Assembly: GCA_947522695.1 (NCBI GenBank) | Contig: CANNTX010000036.1 | Coordinates: 1-12,453 of the forward strand | Direction of reading: 5' to 3' | Origin: an uncultured Bacilli bacterium | GTDB taxonomy: Bacteria > Bacillota_I > Bacilli_A > RF39 > UBA660 | Length of the DNA: 12,453 nucleotides | Part shown: piece after piece, positions 1-7,092 of the stretch | Position numbering within the stretch: position 1 is the stretch's first letter | How the letters are laid out: each line of letters opens with the position of its first letter | Program-made: the position numbers and the translations under genes | The notes under the pieces: model-generated | The model's input: only the letters and a program-made list of their open reading frames with translations | Told to the model about the DNA's origin: nothing | Databases searched by the model: none

Positions 1-2367
1 GATAATTATGTTATTAAGTTTGATTATGATAGAATTTATCCATTAACTGATGATTATGAATATGTTTATTATAATGGTGGTGTATATCATTTAAGTTTAC
101 AAGAAAGAAATGTTTTAGAAGATATTGTGGATAATGAACTTGAAGAAATTAAAGTTGATAAAAATGAACTTAATGTATTTTCAAATGGATTACTTAAAAT
201 TATTAAGAATAATGTGATTGTTGATGAGAGTGCTAGTGAAGATATAAAAATTAATAGTTTAAGTGAAACTGAATTATATTTTGATATTGCTAAGGATGCT
301 ATAAAGGCTAAGGTTATATTTGACTATAAAAATGATAAGGTTGGATATTTTGATAAGAATGAAGCTATTGTTAGGGATGCAGAAAAAGAAAATGAGGTTA
401 TTGCTAAACTTGCTAGTTACGGATTTGTAATCGATAAAAAAAGTATTTCTATGAATGATGTTAATGATGAAGTTGAATTTATTGAAAATGGTTTAGAAGA
501 ACTTGCTAATGATTATAAAATCTTTACAACTGAAAAGTTTAACAATATTAAAATTAGAAAGAAAACTAATGTATCTTCTTCTTTTGGAATTGGATCTGAT
601 AATATATTTAAGTATGATTTTAGTTTAGATAATATTAATAGTGATGAACTTGTTAACATATTTAAAAATATGAAAGCTAAGAAGAAGTATTTTAGACTTA
701 AAAATGGTGATATTCTTAATTTAGAAGATGATAATTTAAAAGAACTTGAAGATTTAACTGAAGAGATGAATTTTACTGATGAAGAGATTATTAATGGAAG
801 AGGCGCTATTCAAAAATATAGAGCAATATATTTAGATAGTTTAAGACAAAATAAGTTTAAAAATGTTAATACGAATAATTTATTTGATGATTTTATTAAA
901 AATTTCTATGAATTTAAAGATGCAAAGTTATCTATTAGTGAAGATGAGTTAAAGGTTTTAAGAGATTATCAAGTTACTGGTGTTAAGTGGCTTTACAATA
1001 TTCATAAGACGGGATTCGGTGGAATTCTTGCTGATGAAATGGGACTTGGAAAAACAATTCAAACTATTTATTATATTAAGCAAATTTTATTAGAAGATAA
1101 AAATGCAAAGTTTTTAATTGTTGTTCCTACTAGTTTAGTTTATAACTGGAAACATGAATTTGAAATGTATGGAGAAAATATTCCGATTTCAATTGTTTCA
1201 GGAACTAAGAACTTGAGAAAGAAATTAATTGAAGAAAATAAGAATGTATTTATAACTTCTTATGGTCAATTAAGAGAAGACGAAGATATATATAAAGATA
1301 AGAGTTATCATACAATGTTTATAGATGAAGCACAAAGCATTAAAAATTATGTAGCTGGTATTACAAAAGTTGTTAAAGGAATTAAGGCTGGAACTAAATT
1401 TGCACTTACTGGCACTCCACTTGAAAATAGTCCTTTAGAATTATGGAGTATTTTTGACTATATTATGCCGGGTTATTTATCAACTGCTGAAAAGTTTAGA
1501 GCAAAATATCGTATTACGGATTTTGATGATAATGCGAATATGCTTTTAGATAATTTAAATAAACAAATTAGACCATTTATTTTGAGAAGAAAGAAAATGG
1601 ATGTTACTAAAGATTTACCTGAGAAGATGGAAAATAATATTTTTGTTGAGCTTACTGAAGAGCAAAAGAAAATATATGTTGCTGAACTTGAAAAGGTAAA
1701 AAAAGAAATTGATGATATATTGAAGCAAGGTGGAGAGAAAAAGGCAGCATTCTTAATTTTGCCACTTCTTACTAAATTAAGACAAATTTGTATTGATCCT
1801 AAGATTGTTTACCCAGAATATACTGGCGGATCTAATAAGATTGATAGTTTAATTTATGCTATTAAAGAAAATATTGCAAATGGGAATAAGATTTTAATGT
1901 TTACATCTTTTAAAGATGCTATGAATGATGTTATTGAACATTTAGAAAAGGAAGATATTCCTTATTATACGATTTCTGGTGAAGTTGCAAGTAAAGAAAG
2001 AATGCATAGGGTTGATGAATTTAATGAAAGAAAAGATTCAGCTGTATTCTTGATAATGCTTAAAGCTGGGGGAACTGGACTTAATCTTGCTAGCGCATCA
2101 ACTGTTATTCATTTAGATTTATGGTGGAATCCGCAAGCCGAAAATCAGGCTACTGATAGAGCACATCGTATTGGTCAAACTAAAACTGTTGAGGTTATTC
2201 ATATTGTTGCTAAGGGAACAATTGAAGAAAAGATTTTAGAATTACAAAAGAAAAAACTTAAATTAAGTGAAAAATTAATTGATGGTGAAATTAGAGATAA
2301 GGATATTTTATCTAGCTTATCAGAAAAAGATATTAGAGAATTATTATCAAACGAAAACAAGGATTAA
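1..2367 (+). CDS. SNF2-family DEAD/DEAH-like helicase, 3' part (left end outside the window)
   Basis: ATP-dependent Swi2/Snf2-type DNA translocase; bacterial members of this family have no settled physiological role. The frame is open from base 1, so a GTG at 127 is an internal codon, not the start. 788 residues are visible and related Firmicutes proteins are about 1000-1080, so the missing part is probably the N-terminal SWIM zinc-finger region. Counting from base 1, residues 1 to about 300 fit the bacterial SNF2-associated region. The motor follows: Walker A DEMGLGKT (345-352), motif Ia VVPTSLVYNW, motif II DEAQ (442-445), motif III LTGTP (469-473). The second RecA lobe has GGTGLN (690-695) and QATDRAHRIGQ (716-726). 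All helicase motifs look intact, so the gene is probably functional. It ends on TAA inside a terminator hairpin and the next gene on this strand is an independent small transcript. Family assignment is firm; the biological role is unknown. Confidence 0.95.
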   Translation, partial: DNYVIKFDYDRIYPLTDDYEYVYYNGGVYHLSLQERNVLEDIVDNELEEIKVDKNELNVFSNGLLKIIKNNVIVDESASEDIKINSLSETELYFDIAKDAIKAKVIFDYKNDKVGYFDKNEAIVRDAEKENEVIAKLASYGFVIDKKSISMNDVNDEVEFIENGLEELANDYKIFTTEKFNNIKIRKKTNVSSSFGIGSDNIFKYDFSLDNINSDELVNIFKNMKAKKKYFRLKNGDILNLEDDNLKELEDLTEEMNFTDEEIINGRGAIQKYRAIYLDSLRQNKFKNVNTNNLFDDFIKNFYEFKDAKLSISEDELKVLRDYQVTGVKWLYNIHKTGFGGILADEMGLGKTIQTIYYIKQILLEDKNAKFLIVVPTSLVYNWKHEFEMYGENIPISIVSGTKNLRKKLIEENKNVFITSYGQLREDEDIYKDKSYHTMFIDEAQSIKNYVAGITKVVKGIKAGTKFALTGTPLENSPLELWSIFDYIMPGYLSTAEKFRAKYRITDFDDNANMLLDNLNKQIRPFILRRKKMDVTKDLPEKMENNIFVELTEEQKKIYVAELEKVKKEIDDILKQGGEKKAAFLILPLLTKLRQICIDPKIVYPEYTGGSNKIDSLIYAIKENIANGNKILMFTSFKDAMNDVIEHLEKEDIPYYTISGEVASKERMHRVDEFNERKDSAVFLIMLKAGGTGLNLASASTVIHLDLWWNPQAENQATDRAHRIGQTKTVEVIHIVAKGTIEEKILELQKKKLKLSEKLIDGEIRDKDILSSLSEKDIRELLSNENKD

Positions 2368-2380
2368 GCCTTGTTTTTTT
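2354..2380 (+). terminator. Intrinsic terminator of the SNF2 helicase gene
   Basis: AACAAGG (2356-2362) pairs with CCTTGTT (2369-2375) around a 6-nt loop, extendable by A-U pairs, and runs straight into a T tract. The helicase stop codon TAA (2365-2367) lies in the loop, so the terminator overlaps the coding end. Confidence 0.85.
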
Positions 2381-2415
2381 AATAAAAATTTATATGAATT
2401 TTCGTAATATTTTAC

Positions 2416-2444
2416 TTGCTTATGATTTAGTTATTTGTTATTCT
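2416..2444 (+). promoter_or_regulatory. Candidate sigma-A promoter of the small structured transcript
   Basis: A -35 box TTGCTT (2416-2421), a 17-bp spacer and a -10 box TATTCT (2439-2444) predict a start at about 2450-2452. That is exactly where the 5' strand of the outer RNA stem begins. The same -35 hexamer and spacer length occur before lysS and the AAA ATPase gene, which supports the call. Found by eye; no transcript data. Confidence 0.5.
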
Positions 2445-2512
2445 ATTACTTAAGGAACATTTATTTGTTTAGGTGATTACCTCTACTCTATGAATAGTAA
2501 GAGGTGGTTAAT

Positions 2513-2608
2513 GTGAATAAAAGATTATTATATTTTATAATATTTAATTTATTTATAATTATTTTTATTTTATTATTTATTATTATTAAAATGAATATAA
2601 TAAAATAA
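2513..2608 (+). CDS. 31-residue hydrophobic single-span membrane peptide
   Basis: GTG start with a good Shine-Dalgarno (AGAGGTGG, 2500-2507) five bases upstream and a TAA stop. The peptide starts MNKRLLYF, continues with about 18 almost purely Ile/Leu/Phe residues (about residues 7-25) and ends KMNIIK. This is a single transmembrane helix with positive residues on both flanks. Size and composition fit small membrane peptides such as type I toxins (Fst, TxpA and Hok classes are roughly 30-60 residues), but I see no sequence signature of any named family. The ribosome binding site lies in the 3' arm of a hairpin (2480-2504). An 8-codon frame (2490-2516) ends with a TGA that overlaps the GTG. 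Alternatives: a chance AT-rich frame inside a non-coding RNA, or a small membrane protein with another role. The surrounding transcript architecture favours a real gene. Confidence 0.5.
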   Translation: MNKRLLYFIIFNLFIIIFILLFIIIKMNIIK

Positions 2609-2657
2609 AATCACCATAAACAGGGGTTTTGGTGACGTATCCTTTATCAAAGGTAAT

Positions 2658-2690
2658 CACTTAACAACTCAAAATTAAGTGTTCCTTTTT
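2658..2690 (+). terminator. Intrinsic terminator of the small transcript
   Basis: CACTTAA (2658-2664) pairs with TTAAGTG (2675-2681) around a 10-nt loop, followed by TTCC and a T6 run with more T-rich sequence. The left arm overlaps the 3' strand of the long-range stem (2651-2666), so terminator folding and end-to-end pairing compete. Confidence 0.7.
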
Positions 2691-2696
2691 TATTTT

Positions 2697-2715
2697 ATGT
2701 AAGTTTTCCTTACAT
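2697..2715. other. Short inverted repeat after the small transcript
   Basis: ATGTAAG (2697-2703) and CTTACAT (2709-2715) form a perfect 7-bp inverted repeat with a 5-nt loop. It lies about 45 bases beyond the end of lgt, which is read leftwards. Leftwards it is followed by A-rich, not T-rich, sequence, so it is not a standard terminator for lgt. Its role is unclear. Confidence 0.35.
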
Positions 2716-2761
2716 ATTCATTTTAACAAATATTATTTTTTATTTCAAGACTATAAAATTT

Positions 2762-3577
2762 TTAAAATTTCAAATTATCAACATTATTGGAATCGTTATA
2801 TAAATCTTCAAATCGTCCTTTTTTCTTATTTTTAGCTAATATTATTATACCAATTATAATCATTATTATAGAAACTATTTGAGCGATTTTAAATCCTAAT
2901 ATTAATAAGGCATCTGTTCTGCTTATTTCAATAAAGAATCTTATTATTCCATACCCAATTAAATATAGTGCTGACATTGTACCTACTTTTCTAAATTTAT
3001 ATCTTCTTATAATTATAAATATTATAAATAAAGTTAAGCAGGCAATTGATTCATATAGGAATGTTGGAGTGTAATATACGCCATCTATTTTCATATTATC
3101 GATAATAAATTTAGGTATATGTAGGCTTTTTAAATGTTCGTATGTTGTTGCTGCACCATGGGCTTCTTGATTAAAGAAGTTTCCCCATCTACCAATAGCT
3201 TGACCTAATATCAAGGGAACACATATAACATCTAAATATCTAATTAATCTTGTTTTATATTTATTGCAATAAAATAGCATTGTTAATAATCCGCCGATTA
3301 AACCACCATGAATTGCTAATCCGCCTTTCCAAACCATAAATATTTCTTCTGGATGAACTCCATAATATTCTAAATTAAATAAAACATAATATAATCTAGC
3401 ACATATATATCCTACAATTACAGCCCAAAAACACATATTAAAAATAAAGTCATATTTTAAGTTTAATCTTTGAGCTTCTTTTTTAATTAGAAATAATCCG
3501 ATGAAGATAGCAACTAACATTAATACTGAATACCATCTTATTTCAAATGCACCAATGCTTACGATAACTGGACTCAT
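2762..3577 (-). CDS. lgt: Prolipoprotein diacylglyceryl transferase
   Basis: This membrane enzyme moves the diacylglyceryl group from phosphatidylglycerol to the lipobox cysteine of prelipoproteins, the first step of lipoprotein maturation. At 271 residues it has the usual family length. It has the typical N-terminus (GAFEIRWYSVL, residues 9-19), the GGLAIHGGLIGG block (85-96) and the Lgt signature GRWGNFFNQEAHG (129-141), containing the conserved Arg130, Asn133 and Glu138. About seven hydrophobic segments are visible. The ATG at 3577 is preceded by AGGAG, which overlaps the end of the YvlD-like gene only 3 bases upstream, so the two are probably co-transcribed and translationally coupled. 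YvlD and Lgt genes are also near neighbours in Bacillus subtilis, where hprK lies between them; hprK is absent here. No clear terminator follows, so transcription may run antisense into the small-peptide locus. Confidence 0.96.
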   Translation of the reverse strand: MSPVIVSIGAFEIRWYSVLMLVAIFIGLFLIKKEAQRLNLKYDFIFNMCFWAVIVGYICARLYYVLFNLEYYGVHPEEIFMVWKGGLAIHGGLIGGLLTMLFYCNKYKTRLIRYLDVICVPLILGQAIGRWGNFFNQEAHGAATTYEHLKSLHIPKFIIDNMKIDGVYYTPTFLYESIACLTLFIIFIIIRRYKFRKVGTMSALYLIGYGIIRFFIEISRTDALLILGFKIAQIVSIIMIIIGIIILAKNKKKGRFEDLYNDSNNVDNLKF

Positions 3578-3580
3578 ACT

Positions 3581-3982
3581 CTATTCTCCTATCACATTTT
3601 TGGTTATTAATTTATCTAAAATTAAAGTTGTAAATGAGATGAATAATGCAATGAAAAATGGTAATATCCATCCTTCAACAACAAATGCATCGCCCATTAT
3701 TAAACTTGCTAATTTTAATATTATTACATTTATAAATGGATAAAATATTCCGGTAGTTATAACTGTTACGGGTAAAAATATTAATTTTAAAAATGGTTTT
3801 ACTGTTGAACTTAATAAGCTAATTACCAATGAAGTTATAATCGCATAACCAAATGATTCTATATAAAATCCTTTAAATATTTTTGATGCTAATATTAACA
3901 CGATTGAATTAATAATTAAAGTTAATGTGTATTCTAATATTACGTATTTAAAACTTTTATCTTTACTATATATCACTTTCAT
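3581..3982 (-). CDS. YvlD-like four-helix membrane protein (phage holin family 4 superfamily)
   Basis: A small integral membrane protein of about 133 residues with four hydrophobic segments. The central block SSTVKPFLKLIFLPVTVITT followed by GIFYPFINVIILKLAS fits the YvlD/DUF360-type pattern (PF04020), in which a K-P-L-L-K-like stretch leads into a conserved TLG-x-F segment. The superfamily name recalls phage holins, but chromosomal members like this are not known to lyse cells, and there is no endolysin or phage gene nearby. In Bacillus, YvlD is tied to the envelope-stress locus near hprK-lgt. A GTG at 3985 and an ATG at 3982 are both possible starts. I chose the ATG because AGG sits slightly better in front of it, but both are so close to the predicted transcription start that translation may be nearly leaderless. 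It ends 3 bases before lgt. Confidence 0.8.
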   Translation of the reverse strand: MKVIYSKDKSFKYVILEYTLTLIINSIVLILASKIFKGFYIESFGYAIITSLVISLLSSTVKPFLKLIFLPVTVITTGIFYPFINVIILKLASLIMGDAFVVEGWILPFFIALFISFTTLILDKLITKNVIGE

Positions 3983-3993
3983 CACCTATGTTT

Positions 3994-3999
3994 ATTATA
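3994..3999 (-). promoter_or_regulatory. Consensus -10 box upstream of the YvlD-like gene and lgt
   Basis: The minus strand reads TATAAT at 3999-3994. The expected start is about 3987, only 2-5 bases before the candidate start codons. A T-rich stretch occupies the -35 position with no good hexamer. It follows directly after the terminator of the upstream transporter gene, which supports a new transcript starting here. Confidence 0.5.
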
Positions 4000-4012
4000 T
4001 TACAAAAATAGC

Positions 4013-4041
4013 AAAAAAAAAATGGTTACGAGAACCATTTT
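4013..4041 (-). terminator. Intrinsic terminator of the transporter gene
   Basis: On the minus strand AAATGGTT pairs with AACCATTT around a short loop (4020-4040) and is followed by an uninterrupted T run (4020-4013). The transporter stop codon (4042-4040) overlaps the first arm. Confidence 0.88.
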
Positions 4042-5437
4042 AGATAAATAGCATAATTAATACTAATACTACTACCATGATTAAAATAAATTTCCAAATG
4101 TATTTTAACCAATCTTTAAATTTAATATCACATAATGATAATCCCATCATAAGAATTGCTGATGATGGTGCAATCATTGATGCTAAACCAAATGTAGTTT
4201 GTAAAATAATTGCTATTTGATTAACATTGTCTGCAAATGATGATTTTAAGTATGCTCCAATTAGACTTACAGTATATTGATATTCAACAGTAAATAATGA
4301 TGTAAATAGTCCAGAAATTGTAGTTAATACAACATTGAATTTATCACTTAAACTAATGAACCAATCTACGATAGTTGTAACAACTGGATACATAACAGTA
4401 AATTCTAGTACTAGATAACATATTAATAAAAGTACTACTAATTTACCTGATTTCTTTAATCCTTCTCCGAAAGATTCTAAATAATCATCAAGGCTTAATT
4501 TGTAAATCCATTTTAATAATAAAGTAGTTATTATCATTAATGCTTGAATTCCAAATATATCCCAGCTACCAAATGATCTTACTTCTCCTAAGATATAAGC
4601 AAAAATTGTTGAATCAAATAATTTATATTCTTGAATGCTCTTTAAAGCATTATTAAACCATTTAATTTCAAATACATCTTCCCAAGGGAAATAAGCCATA
4701 ATTGAGATAACGGCAAATATAATTAATAATGTGGCAACTGGCCAAATTGTTTTTTTCTTAGTTACATTTGCGGGTTCAAATACATCTTCCATTGGTTCTG
4801 ATTCTTTATTTTTTTGAGTTTTTCTTAGGTGTAAAATATTAAATACATTAAATAAGATATATGCTAGTAAAAGAATAATTAATTTTATATACCATAAAGT
4901 ACTATATTTAATTCCAAATTGTTGTACATTCATACCTACAATTTTTGTACTATACATAGATCCAATTGTACCAACTAATATTGATCCTACAGTTGTAGCA
5001 AATGTTGATATTTTATCAAACTTCATTTCTTTCATTATTGACATAATGAATGGAACAGCAGCTAATAATAAAATATATTCATTTGTTACGGCACTAATTG
5101 CTGTAAAGATAAGTGATACTAATAATGTAAATAGTATTTCTTTCTTTTTAAATATTTTGGCTAATTTAGTAATTAAAGCTTGATATCCACCAATTCTTGA
5201 TAATACTTGATAGAATCCACCAAGAACAAATATAAATGTTACTAATACGGTAAAGTAATACATTCCTAAAAGTCCGTAAGTGAAGAAATCAAATATTCCA
5301 ATACGAGTTATTTCTCCAATTTGCATTTCTGTACCAGAGAATGTTCCTTGGGGTATAATCCATGTTAATAAAACTGTTAATAATACCATAGCTCCTGATA
5401 TTTTTACTAAATCAAATTTCTTTACATCCTTTTTCAT
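4040..5437 (-). CDS. YfcC/DcuC-like polytopic membrane transporter
   Basis: A 465-residue inner-membrane protein with about 11-12 hydrophobic segments, probably a secondary carrier of the ion-transporter superfamily. Features matching YfcC/DcuC-type proteins: an N-terminal helix ending in WIIPQGTFSG (residues 26-35), then RIGIFDFFTYG, a long central hydrophilic part with charged residues (about 205-230), and near the C-terminus MIAPSSAILMMGLS followed by KFKDWLKYIWKF, like the C-terminal pattern of YfcC proteins. Members are thought to carry C4-dicarboxylates, arginine/ornithine or other amino acids. The substrate cannot be read from sequence. It has an excellent ribosome binding site (AGGAGGAGG, 5444-5452), an extended -10 promoter and its own terminator, so it is monocistronic. 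Transporter is firm, family is likely, substrate is unknown. Confidence 0.7.
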   Translation of the reverse strand: MKKDVKKFDLVKISGAMVLLTVLLTWIIPQGTFSGTEMQIGEITRIGIFDFFTYGLLGMYYFTVLVTFIFVLGGFYQVLSRIGGYQALITKLAKIFKKKEILFTLLVSLIFTAISAVTNEYILLLAAVPFIMSIMKEMKFDKISTFATTVGSILVGTIGSMYSTKIVGMNVQQFGIKYSTLWYIKLIILLLAYILFNVFNILHLRKTQKNKESEPMEDVFEPANVTKKKTIWPVATLLIIFAVISIMAYFPWEDVFEIKWFNNALKSIQEYKLFDSTIFAYILGEVRSFGSWDIFGIQALMIITTLLLKWIYKLSLDDYLESFGEGLKKSGKLVVLLLICYLVLEFTVMYPVVTTIVDWFISLSDKFNVVLTTISGLFTSLFTVEYQYTVSLIGAYLKSSFADNVNQIAIILQTTFGLASMIAPSSAILMMGLSLCDIKFKDWLKYIWKFILIMVVVLVLIMLFI

Positions 5438-5459
5438 TTTTAACCTCCTCCTAACAATA

Positions 5460-5468
5460 ATTATACCA
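5460..5468 (-). promoter_or_regulatory. Extended -10 promoter of the transporter gene
   Basis: The minus strand reads TGGTATAAT (5468-5460), a perfect extended -10 element (TGnTATAAT). No convincing -35 box lies 17 bp upstream, as is common for extended -10 promoters. The expected start at about 5453 leaves a very short leader that is mostly the ribosome binding site. Confidence 0.55.
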
Positions 5469-5532
5469 TGATTGCTAGGAATATAAATGTTTTTTTGTTA
5501 TTTTATATTATTTTAATGGGAAATTTTGGGTA

Positions 5533-5563
5533 TTTAAAAGGAACAAACATTATAATTTGTCCC
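5533..5563 (-). terminator. Intrinsic terminator of lysS
   Basis: On the minus strand GGGACAAA (5563-5556) pairs with TTTGTTCC (5547-5540), with one G-U pair and an 8-nt loop. A short TTTT and an AT-rich tail follow. It begins 10 bases after the lysS stop. Confidence 0.65.
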
Positions 5564-5572
5564 TGTTATTAA

Positions 5573-7069
5573 TTATTTATTATCGTTTTGTACTGGTTTC
5601 ATTGTTGGAAATAATAATACGTCTCTGATTGATTCTTGTTCAGTAAATAACATTATCATTCTATCAATGCCGTAACCAATTCCACCTGCTGGTGGCATAC
5701 CATATTCTAAGGCTTCAACAAAGTCATAATCGATATCGTTTGCTTCATCGTTACCTAATTCTTTTTCTTTTAATTGTTCTTCGAATCTTTCTAATTGATC
5801 AATCGGATCGTTAAGTTCTGTATAAGCATTAGCGCATTCATGTCCGGAAATAAATAACTCAAAACGATCTACAAATCTTGGATCTTCAGGATTTTTCTTA
5901 GTAAGAGGTGATATTTCTACAGGATGACCATATAGGAATGTTGGTTCAATCAATGTTTCTTCAACATATTTTTCAAAGAATAAATTAATTATATGTCCAA
6001 CGGTATGTTCATGTTCTGCAACTTCTATTTCATGTTCTTTAGCAAGTTTTAGTGCTTCTTCAACTGTCATTTCTTGTTTAAAATCGATTCCAGTTTTTTC
6101 TTTGATAGCGTCTACCATACTAATTCTTTTCCATTTGCCAGATAAATCAACATCATGTCCTAGATAATGGAAAGTAGTCTTCCCACAGACTTTTTCGGCA
6201 ATAGTTTGATACATTTCTTCTGTTAAATCCATCATTCCCTCTAGGTTAGAGTATGCTTCATATACTTCCATCATAGTGAATTCGGGATTATGTTGAGGAT
6301 CCATTCCTTCATTTCTAAATGTTCTACCTATTTCATATACTTTTTCCATACCGCCAACTAGTAATCTTTTTAAATTTAATTCTAGGGCAATACGTAAATA
6401 CATATCTAAATCTTGCGTATTATGATGAGTTATAAATGGTCTTGCTGATGCACCAGTTAAAAGAGTTGTTAAAATAGGTGTTTCTACTTCAACGAAGCCT
6501 TTATTATCTAAGAAATTTTGAATACATCTAATAATTTTAGGACGCATAAAAGCGACTTTCTTAGAATCTTCATTCATTATTAAATCAACATAACGTCTTC
6601 TATATCTTTCTTCTACATCTGTTAAACCATGAAATTTTTCAGGTAATGGACGCAAAGACTTAACTAAGTGAGTATATTCTAAACATTTTAATGTTAATTC
6701 ACCTGTTTTAGTTTTCATTACTTTACCATAAACTCCAACTATATCGCCAATGTCAGCTGATTTAAATAAATTATAAGTTTCTTCTCCAACATCATTAATA
6801 GAAATATAAATTTGGATTTTACCTTTTTTATCTTGAATTGTAAAGAATGATGCTTTCCCCATTTTACGAATGAACATTATTCTTCCGGCTACTTTATAAC
6901 AATCATTAATGTTTTCAAATTCATCATGTGGAATATCTTTATATTTTTCTTTTAAGTCTTCTGAGTAAGCAGTACGATCATATCTTGAACCAAATGGATC
7001 AATACCTAATTCTTTAATTTTAGCTGCTTTTTCTCTTCTTACTATTTCTTGATCTGTTAAATTACGCAT
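5573..7069 (-). CDS. lysS: Lysyl-tRNA synthetase, class II
   Basis: Charges tRNA-Lys with lysine in the cytoplasm. At 498 residues it has the usual length. It has an N-terminal helical tail, an OB-fold anticodon-binding domain (about 55-150, with VAGRIMFIRKMGKASFF) and the class II catalytic core. Motif 1 is around GFVEVETPIL (191-200), motif 2 includes YEIGRTFRNEGMDPQHNPEF (245-264), and motif 3 is GGIGYGIDRMIMLF (462-475). The block ANAYTELNDP near the C-terminus is typical of LysRS. The ATG at 7069 gives the expected N-terminus, and the ribosome binding site is weak (GAAGTG). The promoter is good and the leader is only about 15-20 nt, so there is no room for a T-box. It is divergent from gerQ. 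Confidence 0.97.
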   Translation of the reverse strand: MRNLTDQEIVRREKAAKIKELGIDPFGSRYDRTAYSEDLKEKYKDIPHDEFENINDCYKVAGRIMFIRKMGKASFFTIQDKKGKIQIYISINDVGEETYNLFKSADIGDIVGVYGKVMKTKTGELTLKCLEYTHLVKSLRPLPEKFHGLTDVEERYRRRYVDLIMNEDSKKVAFMRPKIIRCIQNFLDNKGFVEVETPILTTLLTGASARPFITHHNTQDLDMYLRIALELNLKRLLVGGMEKVYEIGRTFRNEGMDPQHNPEFTMMEVYEAYSNLEGMMDLTEEMYQTIAEKVCGKTTFHYLGHDVDLSGKWKRISMVDAIKEKTGIDFKQEMTVEEALKLAKEHEIEVAEHEHTVGHIINLFFEKYVEETLIEPTFLYGHPVEISPLTKKNPEDPRFVDRFELFISGHECANAYTELNDPIDQLERFEEQLKEKELGNDEANDIDYDFVEALEYGMPPAGGIGYGIDRMIMLFTEQESIRDVLLFPTMKPVQNDNK

Positions 7070-7092
7070 ATTTAATCACTTCTTTCTTTCAT

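Larger units (their letters stand above)
2451..2690 (+). ncRNA. Structured ~240-nt small transcript encoding a hydrophobic peptide (type I toxin mRNA-like)
   Basis: This discrete transcription unit has its own promoter and terminator between two unrelated genes. Possible pairings seen in the sequence: (1) 5' end AAGGAACA (2452-2459) with TGTTCCTT (2680-2687); (2) GTGATTACCT (2473-2482) with AGGTAATCAC (2651-2660), extended outwards by G-U and A-U pairs with one bulge; (3) a hairpin CCTCT..ACT/AGT..AGAGG (2480-2504) that traps the ribosome binding site of the peptide; (4) a hairpin 2611-2635 with loop AGGG; (5) the terminator hairpin 2658-2681. Pairings 2, 3 and 5 share bases and so exclude each other in part. 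Long 5'-3' pairing and a hidden Shine-Dalgarno are known features of type I toxin mRNAs such as hok and the par/fst locus. I recognise no named RNA family. Function is inference. Confidence 0.55.

Noticed and set aside
127..129. GTG as start of the SNF2 helicase
   Set aside because: The frame is open to base 1 with coding-like sequence (YPLTDDYEYVYY just upstream), and the family is much longer, so the gene simply runs off the edge.
2451..2690. Riboswitch or attenuator leader
   Set aside because: There is no downstream gene on the same strand: the next gene, lgt, is on the opposite strand and convergent.
3501..3743. 80-codon open frame on the plus strand
   Set aside because: It lies antisense across lgt and the YvlD-like gene; its composition mirrors their codons. 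The same applies to open frames at 5280-5471, 8041-8277, 8683-8877, 9042-9233 and 10294-10584.
3581..3985. Phage holin, hinting at a prophage
   Set aside because: The superfamily name is misleading; there is no lysin or other phage gene, and the protein matches chromosomal YvlD-type proteins beside lgt.
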